Part shown: piece by piece, positions 42,826 through 55,600 of the stretch | Layout: every line of letters starts with the position of its first letter | How positions within the stretch are numbered: the first letter of the stretch is position 1 | From: Liolophura sinensis | Lineage: Eukaryota > Mollusca > Polyplacophora > Chitonida > Chitonidae | Direction: 5' to 3' | DNA length: 64,000 nucleotides | Assembly: GCF_032854445.1 (NCBI RefSeq) | Contig: NC_088302.1 | Location: 25,429,788-25,493,787 of the forward strand | Notes under the pieces: model-generated | Seen by the model: the letters and a program-made list of their open reading frames with translations, nothing else | The model's database searches: none | What the model was told of the DNA's origin: nothing | Made by a program: the position numbers and the translations under genes

Positions 42826-43454
42826 CTTAATGTCGCAATCGCGGGGTACGATTAGTGCAATTTAATAAGCATGTGTTTATGAGTTATGTTTCTGCTATGT
42901 ATATAATAGCTATAATTCATATTAGGGCTTCCACAGAATGTAAGTATCTGAATAGTTGTTCTTTGGTTTGACACCATATCGAAGGGACTGTATAAGTATT
43001 TGCATATATACTATTTCTGTTGTTAATAAAAGGGTTCAAAATTTTTGCGTGGTGATCTTGATTTCCAGAACTCAAACGGCCGACTACAAAACACTCCAAC
43101 CCAGTTACGCAGTGATACGTGCAGTCTGCGGCTTTATACCAGGAAGTTTATCAAAAGTTTTAAATTTCTGCCAGGAAGCAAGGTGTCGCACAAGGGTGCG
43201 AGTGATGTCCCTTGGCGTTGCTGTATCCCGCTGGCACATGAAGATACAGATTTATACGGTCAACCTAGATCAACATGTTCATGGCCGCTTTCTCAGCGAC
43301 TGAGCAAGATATATTTAGGCACTAGGCCTTCTTGACCGTTGAATACTTGGGCTGAGTTACAGCACTACAAGTTAAACTACTGTCTCTTTTGGAAAAAGGG
43401 ACCAGGTAAAATATGTATGTACACTTTGCTTTTTAGTTCGAACTTAACTATGTT

Positions 43455-43620
43455 TAAGTCAAGTGACGACGAGGGGTCATTATGTGTGTGTAGATATAAT
43501 GTGTCTTCTTGTGGCAGGACGAGTTCATGCTGCCAAAGTACTGCCGCCACTAAAGTATGATACCGAAGGCGGCATTCACCCCACCCAGTCGCAAAATACT
43601 CACACCAGGCCAGCTAGTAC
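43455..43620 (-). repeat. Diverged SINE fragment related to family 1
   Basis: AAGTGACGACGAGGGGTCAT, TCTTCTTGTGGCAGGACGAG and GATACCGAAGGCGGC parallel the body of family 1 in reverse orientation. Confidence 0.45.
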
Positions 43621-43894
43621 TGTTACCTTGCTCTAAACTCTCAGGGCTGAGTACCAAGCAGCAACAAATACTATTTTTAAAGGCTTTGACATGACCCGAC
43701 CCGGGTTTCCACGTCTTGTACCTTCAAGTTTAGGCCATGATAATTAAATAACAAGTATTTGTAAAATACACGCACAATCTTCATTCCTTCAATACCTGGT
43801 TTTCCGTAGAGTTGTTTCTGAAATATTCAGCTCTAACCATGACGTGACGAGGTATTTCAGAGGTGAAAAGAATAGGGCTTCAGGCCAGCTTGGC

Positions 43895-43993
43895 ATAGGG
43901 CGAGTATAACATAATATTGGTCGCCGTCATATAAGCGAAATATTCTTGAGTAGGGTGGGAAACACCAATCAAATAAATAAATAAATAAATATA
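43895..43993 (+). repeat. SINE tail fragment, family 2
   Basis: AATATTGGTCGCCGTCATAT, AAATATTCTTGAGTAGGG and (AATA)n. Confidence 0.65.
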
Positions 43994-44740
43994 ACACTGA
44001 GCTCTCCCGTGAGGTTCCGATGAACAGAAGAAGTCCATATTGTTTAAAACATAATTTTGTCATCTTGAATTACCTCCCTTGTCAAAACACAGCAGCTTTG
44101 ACACAGTAAAGCGAGGTTTAGTTTTGAGAAATGGTACAATGCAAATGGTATTGTAAGTCAATACAATGTAGCTTATTTCACCACAGTGACAACTATCTGC
44201 TAGTCAACATGATGTAATAAACATGATATCGATAACTGAGGAGATGCAAGCGACATGGCATGGCACAGCAACAGCCAGCCAGCATATTGGAGTTTGGCTA
44301 GCGTGGGCTAGTATAGCCACTGTACTCCTACTGAAATTCCAAGAGATCCTAAATTAAGCAGTTCTTTTTCAGCATAGGTAGAATCCAAGTATGCATATTT
44401 GACGGAATTTGGCGAAGCAGTCTTTTCTAGCCTACGTGTACATGTAGGCCTACATGTATTCCATTTAGGGACTTTTAAATTGCCTCCAAATGGCTTAAAA
44501 TTATGTAACGGTTATCCTGATCTTTCCGGATTAGTGCCAAATTAAAACTGATCTTAAAACTGAGAGTAACTAGTTTATATGGCGTTAACTACGACCTTTA
44601 CAAATCGTCGAGATCTTTCAATCGTGGTTATCGCGATGCAGCATTCTGCCGTACAACCAGGCGAGCGATCATCGCCGCGTCGAATCGCGCGCCACTTTGG
44701 GTTGGAAAAAAACCCCTAGGTGACGTCATTTAGTTTGACC

Positions 44741-44845
44741 AGTTTGACCTGAATTGTACATTCTTCTTTGACCTGAATTGTACATTCTTCTTTGACCTGA
44801 ATTGTACATTCTACTTCTTCTTCTTCTTCTTCTTCTTCTTTTTTC
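44741..44845 (+). repeat. 24-bp tandem repeat followed by (CTT)n
   Basis: GACCTGAATTGTACATTCTT is repeated three times, then a CTT microsatellite. Confidence 0.85.
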
Positions 44846-44849
44846 TCAG

Positions 44850-45062
44850 TGATTTATTTATTTATTTATTTGATTGGTGTTTTAAGCCGTACTTATTAAT
44901 ATTTCTCTTATACGACGGTGGCCACAATTATGGTGGGAGCCAACTTAATTGGCAGTTCGGGGGAAACCCACGACCATCCGCAGATTGTTGCCTGGCCCTC
45001 CCACATGAAGAAGCTGGAGAGGAAACCTGGGCTTGACATCACAGCGACCGCGGTGGTTTAAT
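44850..45062 (-). repeat. SINE, family 2, reverse
   Basis: (TTTA)n, GATTGGTGTTTTAAGCCGTA, GGGGGAAACCCACGACCATC and AGAGGAAACCTGGGCTTGAC, in reverse order of the copy at 61955. Confidence 0.8.
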
Positions 45063-45570
45063 ACACAGTAGACGAGACTCGTGGAAGAAACCAAGGTAAG
45101 CTTATTGTAAGCAATGCCCAAGATAATTGAGAGTGCCGAAATTCCCTGGTGAAGGCCGATTTGAATCCGAAATTATTTCATGTCCAAATGAAAATCTACA
45201 CAGCGCTCCACGCTTCACTATGTTGCCTCGCCCTCGTATGAAGTACATCGCATGGGACACCGTTTGGCGAGCCGCGATATTTGGTCGCAAGTGTTAACGT
45301 GCACGTGCCATTAGCTTGTCGCATGACAAAGAAAACAGTTTTGTCTCCTCACATCGTGTTGAATTCGTAGTCTGGTAGTATCAAGACAAAAATCAGCATA
45401 CTATTGTTTTCAACAGGGCTATATTCGTTTTTTTTACTTGCATTCTGATTGCAAAGTCTATCATTACGTTCTCGGGCAAACATAGAAGGTGGTTGATTTA
45501 TTAGTTTTTATGCGCAATAGCCGTGATCCAAGTAAAACGTGGACACCCCACATGGGACCCTCACCTGAGC

Positions 45571-48500
45571 ATGGCGGCCACTGCAGATGCCAGCAAAGGT
45601 CCGCTGGACAGAATTTTCGAATCGCTCGGTGTGTGGGGAAGATGGCAAAGTATCCAAATTGGTTTGATTCTGTCACTGCAATCCGTGGCTGCCTACCAGC
45701 TCCTGTCCATTGTTTTCATCGGTAAGCCTAGTATTTGTACTACTCGCCCACAGTGTGCTGTTATCGGGACAACTTTAACTGACCCGAGAAGTAGTGTTGA
45801 CGTGTTGAGGGTCTGCATGGTAAAACTCAGCTGCCAGGAATGATGTACGGCTCTTTCTGAGCTTGAATGCAGTGTATATTTACTGTTTCAGCGTGTCCTA
45901 TAAGACATTTTTCACATAAAATATTTGCTCATTCATTAACACTGTTGGAGGAAGAATAAGGAAGTGTTCTGCGGATTTTAATTAAATTTCTTTTGACGTC
46001 ACAGTTTATCCCTTTAAGGATCAAGTTAGAGGTAATTTGTACCAACGGAGCTGTCAGCAAAGATTTTGACTAGTGATTTTTTGAAAGCATTTAATACCAT
46101 TTTGAAATAATCAGACATGCACGTATACATGCCTCACTGAAACGTCTCTATAGGCCTACTTACACGGATTTATAATTTAGCGTTATTGCCAGTCTATAAC
46201 TATGCAGACTTAATCGAAACAAATAAGGTAAGATACATTATACATCACCCAAAAGAGCAGGCTTTGCTTTTTGCAACATTTTGTACAGAATACCGTGTTT
46301 TCTGAGTTATCCTGTATATAATACAGTATGGTTACAAAATAGTATATTATACAATACAAACTTGTTCTGTTATTCGAGCAGAATACTTTTGTTGGTGTAA
46401 CTGGATATTCTGTTGTCCATAACGTAATGTTATGTTGAAATAACATATTCTCTTGTCTGTAACATAATGTTATGCTGCAATAACATATTCTGTTATCCGC
46501 AACGTAATGTTACGTTGCAATAATATATTCTGTTGTCGATGACGTAATGCTACGTTGCAATAACATATTCCGTTGTCCATAAACTAATATTATGTTGAAT
46601 AATATGATCTATTCTAGAATCATTCAGAAAACACAATATTTTGTTAAATTTAACAGGTTAGTTTTAATACTGCTGGATTACGTGATATCTGAATGCTGTA
46701 AACGCTTCGAATCGAAGCGAAATGAGGAAAGAACGTGAGGCCTGTCAAGTTTAGTTCAGGGCTGTTTGGGAGGGCGTGACTCTGCAGTGGTAAGGTGACA
46801 TTACGTGACGACTGTATAATTTGAATTGGATTCCCGGTTATATTTCTCATTGATTGTGATTACTCTGTAGGTTACCAACCACCATTCAGGTGCCAACTTG
46901 GGAGTAATACAACCTTACAATACAATGCAGACAACTTCACCTCATCCTGCAATGCTGTGATCTCGGGCTTTAACGGGTCATACGAGATTAGAGAATGTCG
47001 AAACGGTTATGAGTTTGAAGCTCCGAAGCAATCTTCAATTGTAGCAGAGGTATAGTATACATGTATGTCAAATTTTCGTGATGTGGATGAAAATATATGA
47101 TCCTGTGATAAGCATCAGTAAAATCAGACTCATAACATATAATGTCTTTTTGCGAAAATGAAAAATCGCCCTCTGAATTCTTCTTAAAGTGAACATAAAG
47201 TCGGCCACTAAAGCTGATTTAAGTGTTCCAGAAATGTTCTGAAAAAATTTAAAAAATTCTACACCGCTTTGTCAACAAAACAAAAAGCAAACAATAACCA
47301 GTACCCAGCCACTCATTTGGTGACGCCATTTTGCCATGTAAAAGTTGTCGAGAGTGACGTCACAAAACCTAGAAGCTCTCCCGTACCATTGGTATTAAAG
47401 AATTCTTTATCAGAGATTTTCGTAATAAATCTAACATTGCAGTAGACATGTTTATGTTCCATAAATTTTCTTTAAATATATATATATAATATTTGTCAAA
47501 AGAAGATTATTATTTTGAACAAAAATGTATTTTAAGTTTTAATCCTAAATGCTTCCTTTTGTCAACTATCAAAAATAAACAAATATTTTTCATTAGCATT
47601 AATTGTCCAGGTACAGAAGCCTGGAATGTAGCATACTTAATCTTTCCCCGGGGGCCTTCGTGGCCGAAGGGAGGGAGGGGGGGCTCGCGCGCAATGACCC
47701 AGGAGTCTCCCACCAATACGGTAGCTGTGAGTTCAAGTCCAGCTCTTGCTGGCTTCCTCTCCGGCCCTACATGGAAAGATCTGCAGATGGTCGTGGGTTT
47801 CCCCTCGGGTTCTACCCGGTTTCCTCCCACCATAAATCTGGCAGCCGTCCGATATGTGAAATATTCTTGAGTAAGGCGTAACACCAATTAATAAATAAAT
47901 AAATAATCCTTCCTCTGGAAAAAGGAAACACAAAACGGACGCTTAAGAAGTTAAGAAGTGTGTACAGTCTTTGGGACAAGGTTGGTGTTTTAAGCTGAAC
48001 CTTTCTCTGAATAGTGGGAGCTTGTGTGTGACGAGAAGTACCTGTCCAGTCTCACCCAGACGGTGCTCATTGGGGGCCAGGCCTTTGGGGCGACATTCTT
48101 GTCTGTCTTATCGGACAAGTTTGGCCGGAAGAGGATATTTCTATTGGTGCAGTGGTCAATGTTGGTGGTTTCCACTATTACCATCTTTGCACCTGACATC
48201 ATTGTCTTCACAATTTTACGCTTCCTGACAGGCGCATTGCAGCAGGTACGTACATACATGTCAGTTTGATTTGTTCAACTTTCGTTCAGAAGGGCATTGA
48301 TAATCAAAATAACTTAATAATGCCCGTCAAGCAAACTTCATCCATAAAAAATAATAAAAAATAATAAAATGACCGATGTGAGGTCACGAGCTCCGACGCA
48401 TGCGCATTTCTAAAACCCATCCCACTACCACGAAAAATAAGAACAACTACATTGCAGTCCACTCATACTACCGCTCTTAAAACTAGCGAAGACTGATGTA

Positions 48501-51500
48501 CACCTAAATTGATGCGAATGGTTTTTATGAAAAAGGCTGCATTGAGTCTCATTTCACGTACATGTATATAGGCAAAAAACGGTTATGTCAAAATAGTTAA
48601 AGTGTGGCATTTCTTGTATTCCGTATAATTAAAAATGTCAACAATTAAACAATCCTGAATTTGAGATCATTTTTCTACGTAATAAAATGTGGTGTTACTG
48701 CCTTGCAGTTAGTATAGATACCTACGTATATTTGGTTGGAATACACGACAGATTCAGATAGCATACACCATTCCAATATAAACATGCAGTTGACTGATAT
48801 CCATAGCTTAGTTGATGTACTACTCAACCAGATTTATGATTGTCATGTGTAATATTGTAGGGTCTCATCATGATGGGTACGGTGCTTCCCCTGGAAATCA
48901 CCAGCATAGAGTACCGTTCCTTCATCGTGCTGATCACTGGCGTGATCTGGGGATTGTTTAATGGATCGCTAGCTTTACTGGGCTACGCTTTCCAGGACCT
49001 CAGCTGGCGCTATCTACAGATAGTCTTCACTGGAGTGTCACTTATACTTCTGCTGCCTAATATGTTGTAAGTTCATTCACGAAATTTCATATCGTGTCCA
49101 TGTGTTTTCATTCCTTGATTACTTGGTTTATCAGTACAGTTATTTTTTAATTGAAATAAGAGATTCTGTGAATTTTCATAAGCAGCTCATTGTTTCAGAA
49201 TTACACAGGCTGCATTTCAGTATAACTGAATATATCACATTACTTTACACAGTATAACGTATTTGTTGTATTCTTCATTGTAAAATGTCACAGAACGCTG
49301 TTCTCTCAATTCATTCAATTTTGCGTTGAAATTCGTACCACTAAATAGTTTTTCACTTGCTGGAACCGTATCCAATAGCTCATTTGGTAGATGGTAGAGC
49401 GTCTGCTTCGGAGGCGGTAAATCTAGGGTCAATCCTGGGTCGGGTCACACCTAAGAAAGAGGAATTTGTAACTTCCTGGGTTGGCGTTCAGCATTTAGGC
49501 GGTAGGGTAACGACTGCTTGATTGTATTAGCATAATGGTTTGAGCTGGGCGGCCTACTTGCCTTGGGTAAGTCGTCTCAGTTAAGCAGCACCAGATAATA
49601 GAGCGGTTGAAATCCGTCCTACAACAAGGAGGCACATTGCATGCATTCTAAGGACTCCTTCGTCGTCATATGACTTAAAAATTGTTAAGTACAATGTTAA
49701 ACCCCAAGCACTCATGGTTCATGTACCGTTCGAACTTATTTACTGTTATATAGCTCTGTCTAGGTTCAACCCTGGGTCGAGTCACACCTAGGACATTAAA
49801 AGAGGAAGTTTTAACTTCCTCGCTTGGCGTTCAGCATGAAGGGGACTGGTTGACCCATATCAGTTTAATGGCTCGGGCGGGCGGCTTACTTACCTTCGGT
49901 AAGGCGTGTCAGTGAAGCAGCACTAAATGGAAATCCGACCTGCAACAAGGAGGCACATTACATTACAAAAATTGCTAAGTACGGCGTTAAACCCCAAACA
50001 CTCACTCACTCACTCACTGCGTGTTGAGGATTTCAGTCAACGACACAAGTTATTATTGGGAAAGCTGATGTTTAAGTTTCTAAGTTTTAGAGTGTTTATA
50101 TTTCTCTTGTATGTAAATGTGGACAGGGAGTCCAGAATCCCTGGCATCGTGCTTCATAATCGTCTCTAATATCTCTTAGCTCAGAGTGAGGGAAGGATAT
50201 TCATTGTGTTGAATATAATATAAATTGGATATATGAACAGTTACATTTAAAGTGCAACTGAGATGCATGTTTTAATTAGTTTACTTTAAATTACTTGTTG
50301 CGTTTGCCTTGCGTTATTTAGGTTTAAATCTCGTTTTTTATGTCATCTCTGTATAGTTTGTCCCCATGCAGGTGTCTTCATACAAGTGCACGCAAATTTG
50401 GCTCTGATTTACCTGATCCAATATAATTTGGCTTAAATGTCTTATTTGAACTTTTACGCTGTGTACTTTGTGGTATTTTATTTTATACCATCTGCTTGTT
50501 TATGTGATATCAAGATTTTGGTTCTCATGCACATGTCCCCATCCTAATTACTTTTTCCAGTTATCTTGACGAATCTATGCGATGGCTTGTGGCTAACGGA
50601 AGGGGGCGAGAAGCACAAAGCATTTTAAAAAAGGCCGCTAAAATCAACAAAGTGCGTATGAGCGCTGACGATGATCTAACCGTGTACTTTGACAACTGGC
50701 CAAACGCAACTTCTATAAATGCCGAGGACGATACACAGACTTTATCCGAGGAGATGGAAACTGGAGACTCTTTGACCACAGCTGTGTCGTTCAAGAAGCC
50801 AGTTTCCAAATACGGCTGCTGTGATATCCTGACCAATCGCCACCTCAGAAAGTTTATGTCTGCCATGTTTTTTATTTGGTAAGGTTTACAAAGACAGTAC
50901 CGGTAAATTAAATCACGACATACATACATGCACGGAAAAGCAATATGTGCGATCCTTTATACGCCGATATACCTGTACATTGATTTGGCTGATTTTTTCC
51001 TGCTGTACATTGTACTTCATTGGATTTTTATTTGCATTTCTGAACACCACACTGAAAATGTGTGAGCTTTAATCCATGCACTTTCTCTGCAGTAGAACAG
51101 CTATTGATGGTAAATACGTAGTTTGCATGTTTAATAGGGATCATCTAGAACCAGTGGCTTAAAATGCTTGAATGCTTTGTAGTGAGAGTCTTGATAAGGA
51201 ATTTTTGTGTCCCTGTACATGCAGGATTGTCAGCAGCTTTGGTTATTTCGGGTTGAGTCTGGCTTCCGACCAACTAGCCGGCGACAGATTCGTGAACTAC
51301 TTCCTGCTGGCCGTGGCAGATACTCCAGCAGCCATATTTTCTTTCTTCACTATGAAATGGTAAGATAAACAAAAACAAGTAGACAAGTAAATATTAAATC
51401 GGGTTCGTTTTGTCGACTATTAACAGCTGGACAGAATGTATACTTTGTTATAATTGAAGTGTAGAAGATTTTCTCAGCAGAAAAACAGGAAGGGGAGTAA

Positions 51501-54121
51501 ATACTTAATCGGGGTCGTTTAGTCGACAGTTAAGGACTAGATAGAATGTATGCTTTGTTTTAATTAAAGCGCAGAAAATTTTGTTAAATGATTTACGACC
51601 CTGACCAATAACCACAAGACTAATATTCCAAACAAGGCAGCGATGAACTTAGAATAGTGGAGAAATTAGCACATTAGGACATACATGTGGTCTTGCAATG
51701 AGAAGCAGTCAGTCGTTTTCAATGATGACAGAAACCCGCAGAGAATATTATAGGCCAATGAATTAAATCATTGTCCAAACTGTATACTGTGTTCGTTCAT
51801 GAATCGGAATGTTCCCTGGTTTTGTCTGGCTCAACTAAGTAAGAAGATGTTCATGTTTATTAGTTTGTGATACTTTTACGTGTATATCCGTTGTATCATA
51901 TCTTGTCACAATCAAGAATTTTCTAAATGAAATGCTTATGAAGCTTCGTAACGTCAAATTCAGGTTTGGGAGACGTCCGACTTGTTTCATATTTATCGGC
52001 TTGACAGTCCTCTGCATGGCAGGAACAGTCTGCTCAACAGAGTTTGTCAAAGGTAACATTTGACCATATTGTTTTCATGAATGCAAAATAATCCTTGAAG
52101 TGCACTATTTATTCTGCCAATAAATACTTAAAGAGACTGTAAGAACTATTAATGGATCGATCACTAACTAACACCTTAAAGGACTTGCATGTCGAAAGCT
52201 TTGTTCATAAAGGCGCTGTACTATTTTGTGTTCAACAGTGTAATACACACGGCATTCAGTACATCTCATTTTTTGGTTTTGTTTCTTTTTGTTTTTTTCT
52301 GCTGCTATTGTTCTTTGTTTGTTTTGGGGGGGGGGGGGTGGTGAGGGTGTACAGGTGTTTATTTTTGGCATCCACTTTCTAGGAGCTATCGCATCAAAAG
52401 TGAATACAGCAATGGTCATCATTGGGAAATTCGGGATCTCAGCCACTTTTGGGATCTTGTTTATCTACACGTCGGAACTTTTCCCAACTACTATCAGGTA
52501 CGTAGTCAATACATCGTCTCAACATAATCAGAAACTTTGGAGTCAAAGTGAAATCCTCCGCATGCATTGGTTAGCGCAAAAGAACAAGAAAAACATCCGC
52601 AAGACGGTTGATCTTGGAGTAGGGTAAATGTGAACATTCCCTATAGTTACCACAGATAACAGGGTGGATGATATGACTGTCCCTTTTCAAAGGTAATGTT
52701 TCATAGATGACCACTTTGAAAAGAGCAATGCACTAAAGGTGCTTGGACTGTTTCATTGTTGAAACAGCACATCCAAGCCAGGCTGAATTCTGAAAATGTT
52801 TCTGTTACATGAAATGATCTCTTCAATCAGGTGTCTTTATACAAGAGACTGAATTAATTTCTGGGCTAATTTTTTTTTAAGACTTAATAGCTTTGTGAGG
52901 CAACAGTATCCATTTCGTAGAGTTTAATGTAACAGAAACCGTCTGTACAAGTTTGATTACAAGAATGTGCATGTAGTAGTGTGTAACAGATATACCACTA
53001 ACCCGTTATCCCAAGACCATATGAAACGATGTGAACGATGTATACGGTTACGTCGGCATGTTTTACATTCAGGGGTTTGGGGTGTGGTCTAGCCTCGTCG
53101 GCATCGAGAATTGGTGGCATGGTATCTCCGTTTTTTACCTTATGGGTGAGTACTACATGTAGGAGAGAGTATACTGGGGAATCGCCTGTACATGAAATCA
53201 GCATAATAGTCCTCTCACGTGTTTAACTATATTTAGGTAAGCTCATTAGTCACCAGGTTCATTGGATTTTGCGTAAAATATATTTTGTCTTTTAGAGAAA
53301 ACAGATATACAAGGATTAATTCAAATCTTACATTTTTCCTTTGATGACCGGGTCATGATTTCTTATATAATTGAAATATACCACATTTGCTTGCAGATTT
53401 AAGAGCCACTCCAGATCGAAATGTTGTGCAAGAAAGCCTAATGTAATCATAGACAGTGAACATATACTTATTTCATTAACTGTTTCATGAGATTCAAAAA
53501 TATTTCACTGACGTGGTGGCGGAGGAATGGAGGAAACCACGCCAAGCCATAGATAATGTTTGCCTTAGGCCAGGGGCCGACTCCACAGGGCCATGTCTGA
53601 CTTCAATCCAAAATTCAAAACACGATTTTCAAGCTTTTTGGAGGGCCCAAGAAATTAAAATTGTGACCACCTCGTAAACATTATATTAAGACAAATCTTC
53701 AGAAAGTCTAAGCACTAAACACTGTAACAAGGATGTAAGACTGGAACAGAAGGGGCTTTGTGGAATCGGTGTATGGTTCCTGACAAATCCCCTGATATGC
53801 TAGAACCGGCCTATCTGGAGCTGGACCACATTACAAAGCCATAGGCCTAACGGAATAAAAGGCTTTGTGATAGTTATAGTTTTCTCGATCTACTGATTTC
53901 AGATCACTTACTACCCCCTGCTGTTACCTATCGTGTTGGGAGTAAGCTGCTGCGTCGCCTGTGTACTTGTTGTGTTCTTACCAGAGACGAGAGACAAGGA
54001 ACTCCCACAATCGTTACAAGATATAGAAAAGTGGTTCTCAAAAAAATCGCTAGCCGACAAGATGGACAAGACAAAAGGGGGATCAGAGTCCACCGTTAAA
54101 CTTTTGTCCGATTTTGAATAG
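45571..54121 (+). CDS. SLC22-like organic ion transporter, 10 exons (571 aa)
   Basis: This is a second complete paralogue. Exons: 45571-45721, 46871-47049, 48015-48245, 48861-49066, 50561-50878, 51225-51359, 51964-52052, 52383-52497, 53073-53145, 53903-54121. They join to 1716 nt with no frame break, and phases match the 29050 gene at every junction. Features include the N-terminal LGVWGRWQS, the Cys-rich loop (exon 2, 179 nt in both genes), the MFS loop LSDKFGRKR (exon 3), a long charged loop rich in Asp/Glu (exon 5), the SELFPTTIR motif (end of exon 8) and PETRDKELPQS (exon 10). A possible AATAAA is at 54172. SLC22 proteins are usually about 550 aa with 12 helices, which fits. Substrate is unknown. 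Introns 2 and 4 carry SINEs. Confidence 0.92.
46408..46605 (+). repeat. 40-bp minisatellite (intron 1)
   Basis: About five units of AATAACATATTCTGTTATCC plus CGTAATGTTACGTTGC. Each unit contains a TAACATTACGTT-like palindrome. Confidence 0.8.
47645..47912 (+). repeat. Full-length SINE, family 2, with tRNA-like head (intron 2)
   Basis: The head reads GGCCTTCGTGGCCGAAGG and later GTGAGTTCAAGTCC, matching A and B boxes of a Leu/Ser-type tRNA. The usual body (GATGGTCGTGGGTTTCCCCT) and an (AATA)n tail follow. It is the most complete copy of this family in the window. Confidence 0.8.
49373..49712 (+). repeat. SINE, family 1, diverged (intron 4)
   Basis: A tRNA-like head (TAGATGGTAGAGCGTCTGC) is followed by CGGGTCACACCTAAGAA and AATGTTAAACCCCAAGCACT. 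Confidence 0.75.
49755..50020 (+). repeat. SINE, family 1, 5' truncated (intron 4)
   Basis: CTAGGTTCAACCCTGGGTCG, GAAGTTTTAACTTCCTCGC and a (CACT)n tail. It lies about 40 bp after another copy in the same orientation; a stretch near 49925-49970 is deleted. Confidence 0.75.
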
Positions 54122-54949
54122 AAAACAAACATTTTTTGCTAATTTTAACATCAAAATACTATGGTGTTCAAAATAAACTGATCTCATACATGTTCTCACG
54201 ACCTAAAAACTTAAACTGGATTGTTTCTTCAGATTATTTCTTTAAATGAACAGGGTGCTTTCAGAAGTACATTTGTAATCACTTAACAAATGTACTAAAT
54301 TGCCATTGTTGTCCTGCAAATCATTGCCATTTTATCAAATAAAAATATTGTGTCCTTATTTGAGGAGGAGTTCTGTCGCTTTTCCTCTTCCGGCCATTGA
54401 TAAAGAACACTTAATTTGAAGCAGGCCTGCCAGATTATCATTTCATAGGTTTGTATCCTAAATATAATTTTGGAAATATTTCATAGGTTTATTCCGGATA
54501 CATGACCAAGTTCTTTCATTGTAAGCAAGTTTCCCCAACCCCCAAATCGATACGATGAGCAGAGTTTCTCTCCAACATTTGACTCAGCGGAAGAAATAAA
54601 AGAGCGTTGTACCCAAGTGAGGCCGTGTAAGTTTTATGACGATACGATTTGACACCATGTTAGAACATGGTTATTGTGAAGTCCTAGGTCATGTAACAAC
54701 ACATACAATCTTTGCAGCTAGGTTTTACAGCAGAAGTGTTCATGATTAAAAAGGTAGAGTCTATCTGAAACATTGCCATGCCTCGATCTCAAACTGCAGC
54801 TAAAGTGCTGCTTCAGCTGGAGAGCAGGCGAAGGAGTTTTCAGGGGCGATGACTTTAAATAACCGTTTGAGATCAAATGTAACTTCATAGTGATGAAATG
54901 AGAAATCATTAATATGCCTTACTTCCGGTGCGTTGAGGGGCCATAGGTC

Positions 54950-55600
54950 ATACTGCTTATAGCCCCGCTACGCTCGCTTTACACCACTGCCACCATTAGA
55001 CAAGCTTGACCTTTTGAGTCTGAGCACGTAGACTTGTACAGACTTCATCCTCACCACTGGCGTACTCGCGTGGAACTATTTAGTCAGCATTCATTAAATA
55101 AAATTGTTTCAGATGTTGTTTAAAAAATGCTTTTTTTTTGCATACTTTAGATGAAGAGAATGCTTGTGTATAAAGTATTATTAAAGGTTGAGTTTTTGTG
55201 TTTCCTTACATCGTTTCCTGCCTCATCAACGTGAATCCGGTGACGCCGGTGTTGTTTCGGTACAAAATTTGAAAGTTTGAAAATTTGTGTCAGTGATGTA
55301 CCGAATGTAGAGAGCGACGTATGCGCTGTATGTAGTATGGCTGTAGGTGTGAGAGTTGTACTACGCTCGCTTTATATCAATGTCACCACTAGACAAACTT
55401 ACTACTAGTAGCACGTGCGAAGCACGTAGGCTTGTTTAGACTTCGCTTCATTGCTGATATCCTCGCGAGGACCTAAATCAGTATTAATAAATAAAATTCC
55501 GTTGGGCTCATCTTGGGCATACTTTAGATAAAGAGAACTCGTGTTTATCAAGTTTTTGTGTTTCTGTGTTTCTGACATCACTTCATGCATCATCACAGAG
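54950..55600 (+). repeat. Two diverged direct copies of an unclassified repeat
   Basis: Copy one starts CTACGCTCGCTTTACACCAC and copy two CTACGCTCGCTTTATATCAA. Both continue with a match around AGACAA, CACGTAG, TAAATAAAATT and GCATACTTTAGAT-AAGAGAA, then GTTTTTGTGTTTC. No terminal repeats were identified. Confidence 0.6.

Larger units (their letters stand above)
41096..45570. other. Intergenic host DNA rich in SINEs
   Basis: No exon was recognised between the two complete transporter genes. It contains SINE copies at 41283, 41825, 42501, 43455, 43895 and 44850, a 24-bp tandem repeat at 44741 and a (CTT)n tract near 44813-44840. The last 500 bp are the 5' flank of the next gene. Confidence 0.5.

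Noticed and set aside
47510-47887. 125-codon open frames on both strands in intron 2 of the 45571 gene
   Set aside because: Both are contained in a family 2 SINE and its flank.
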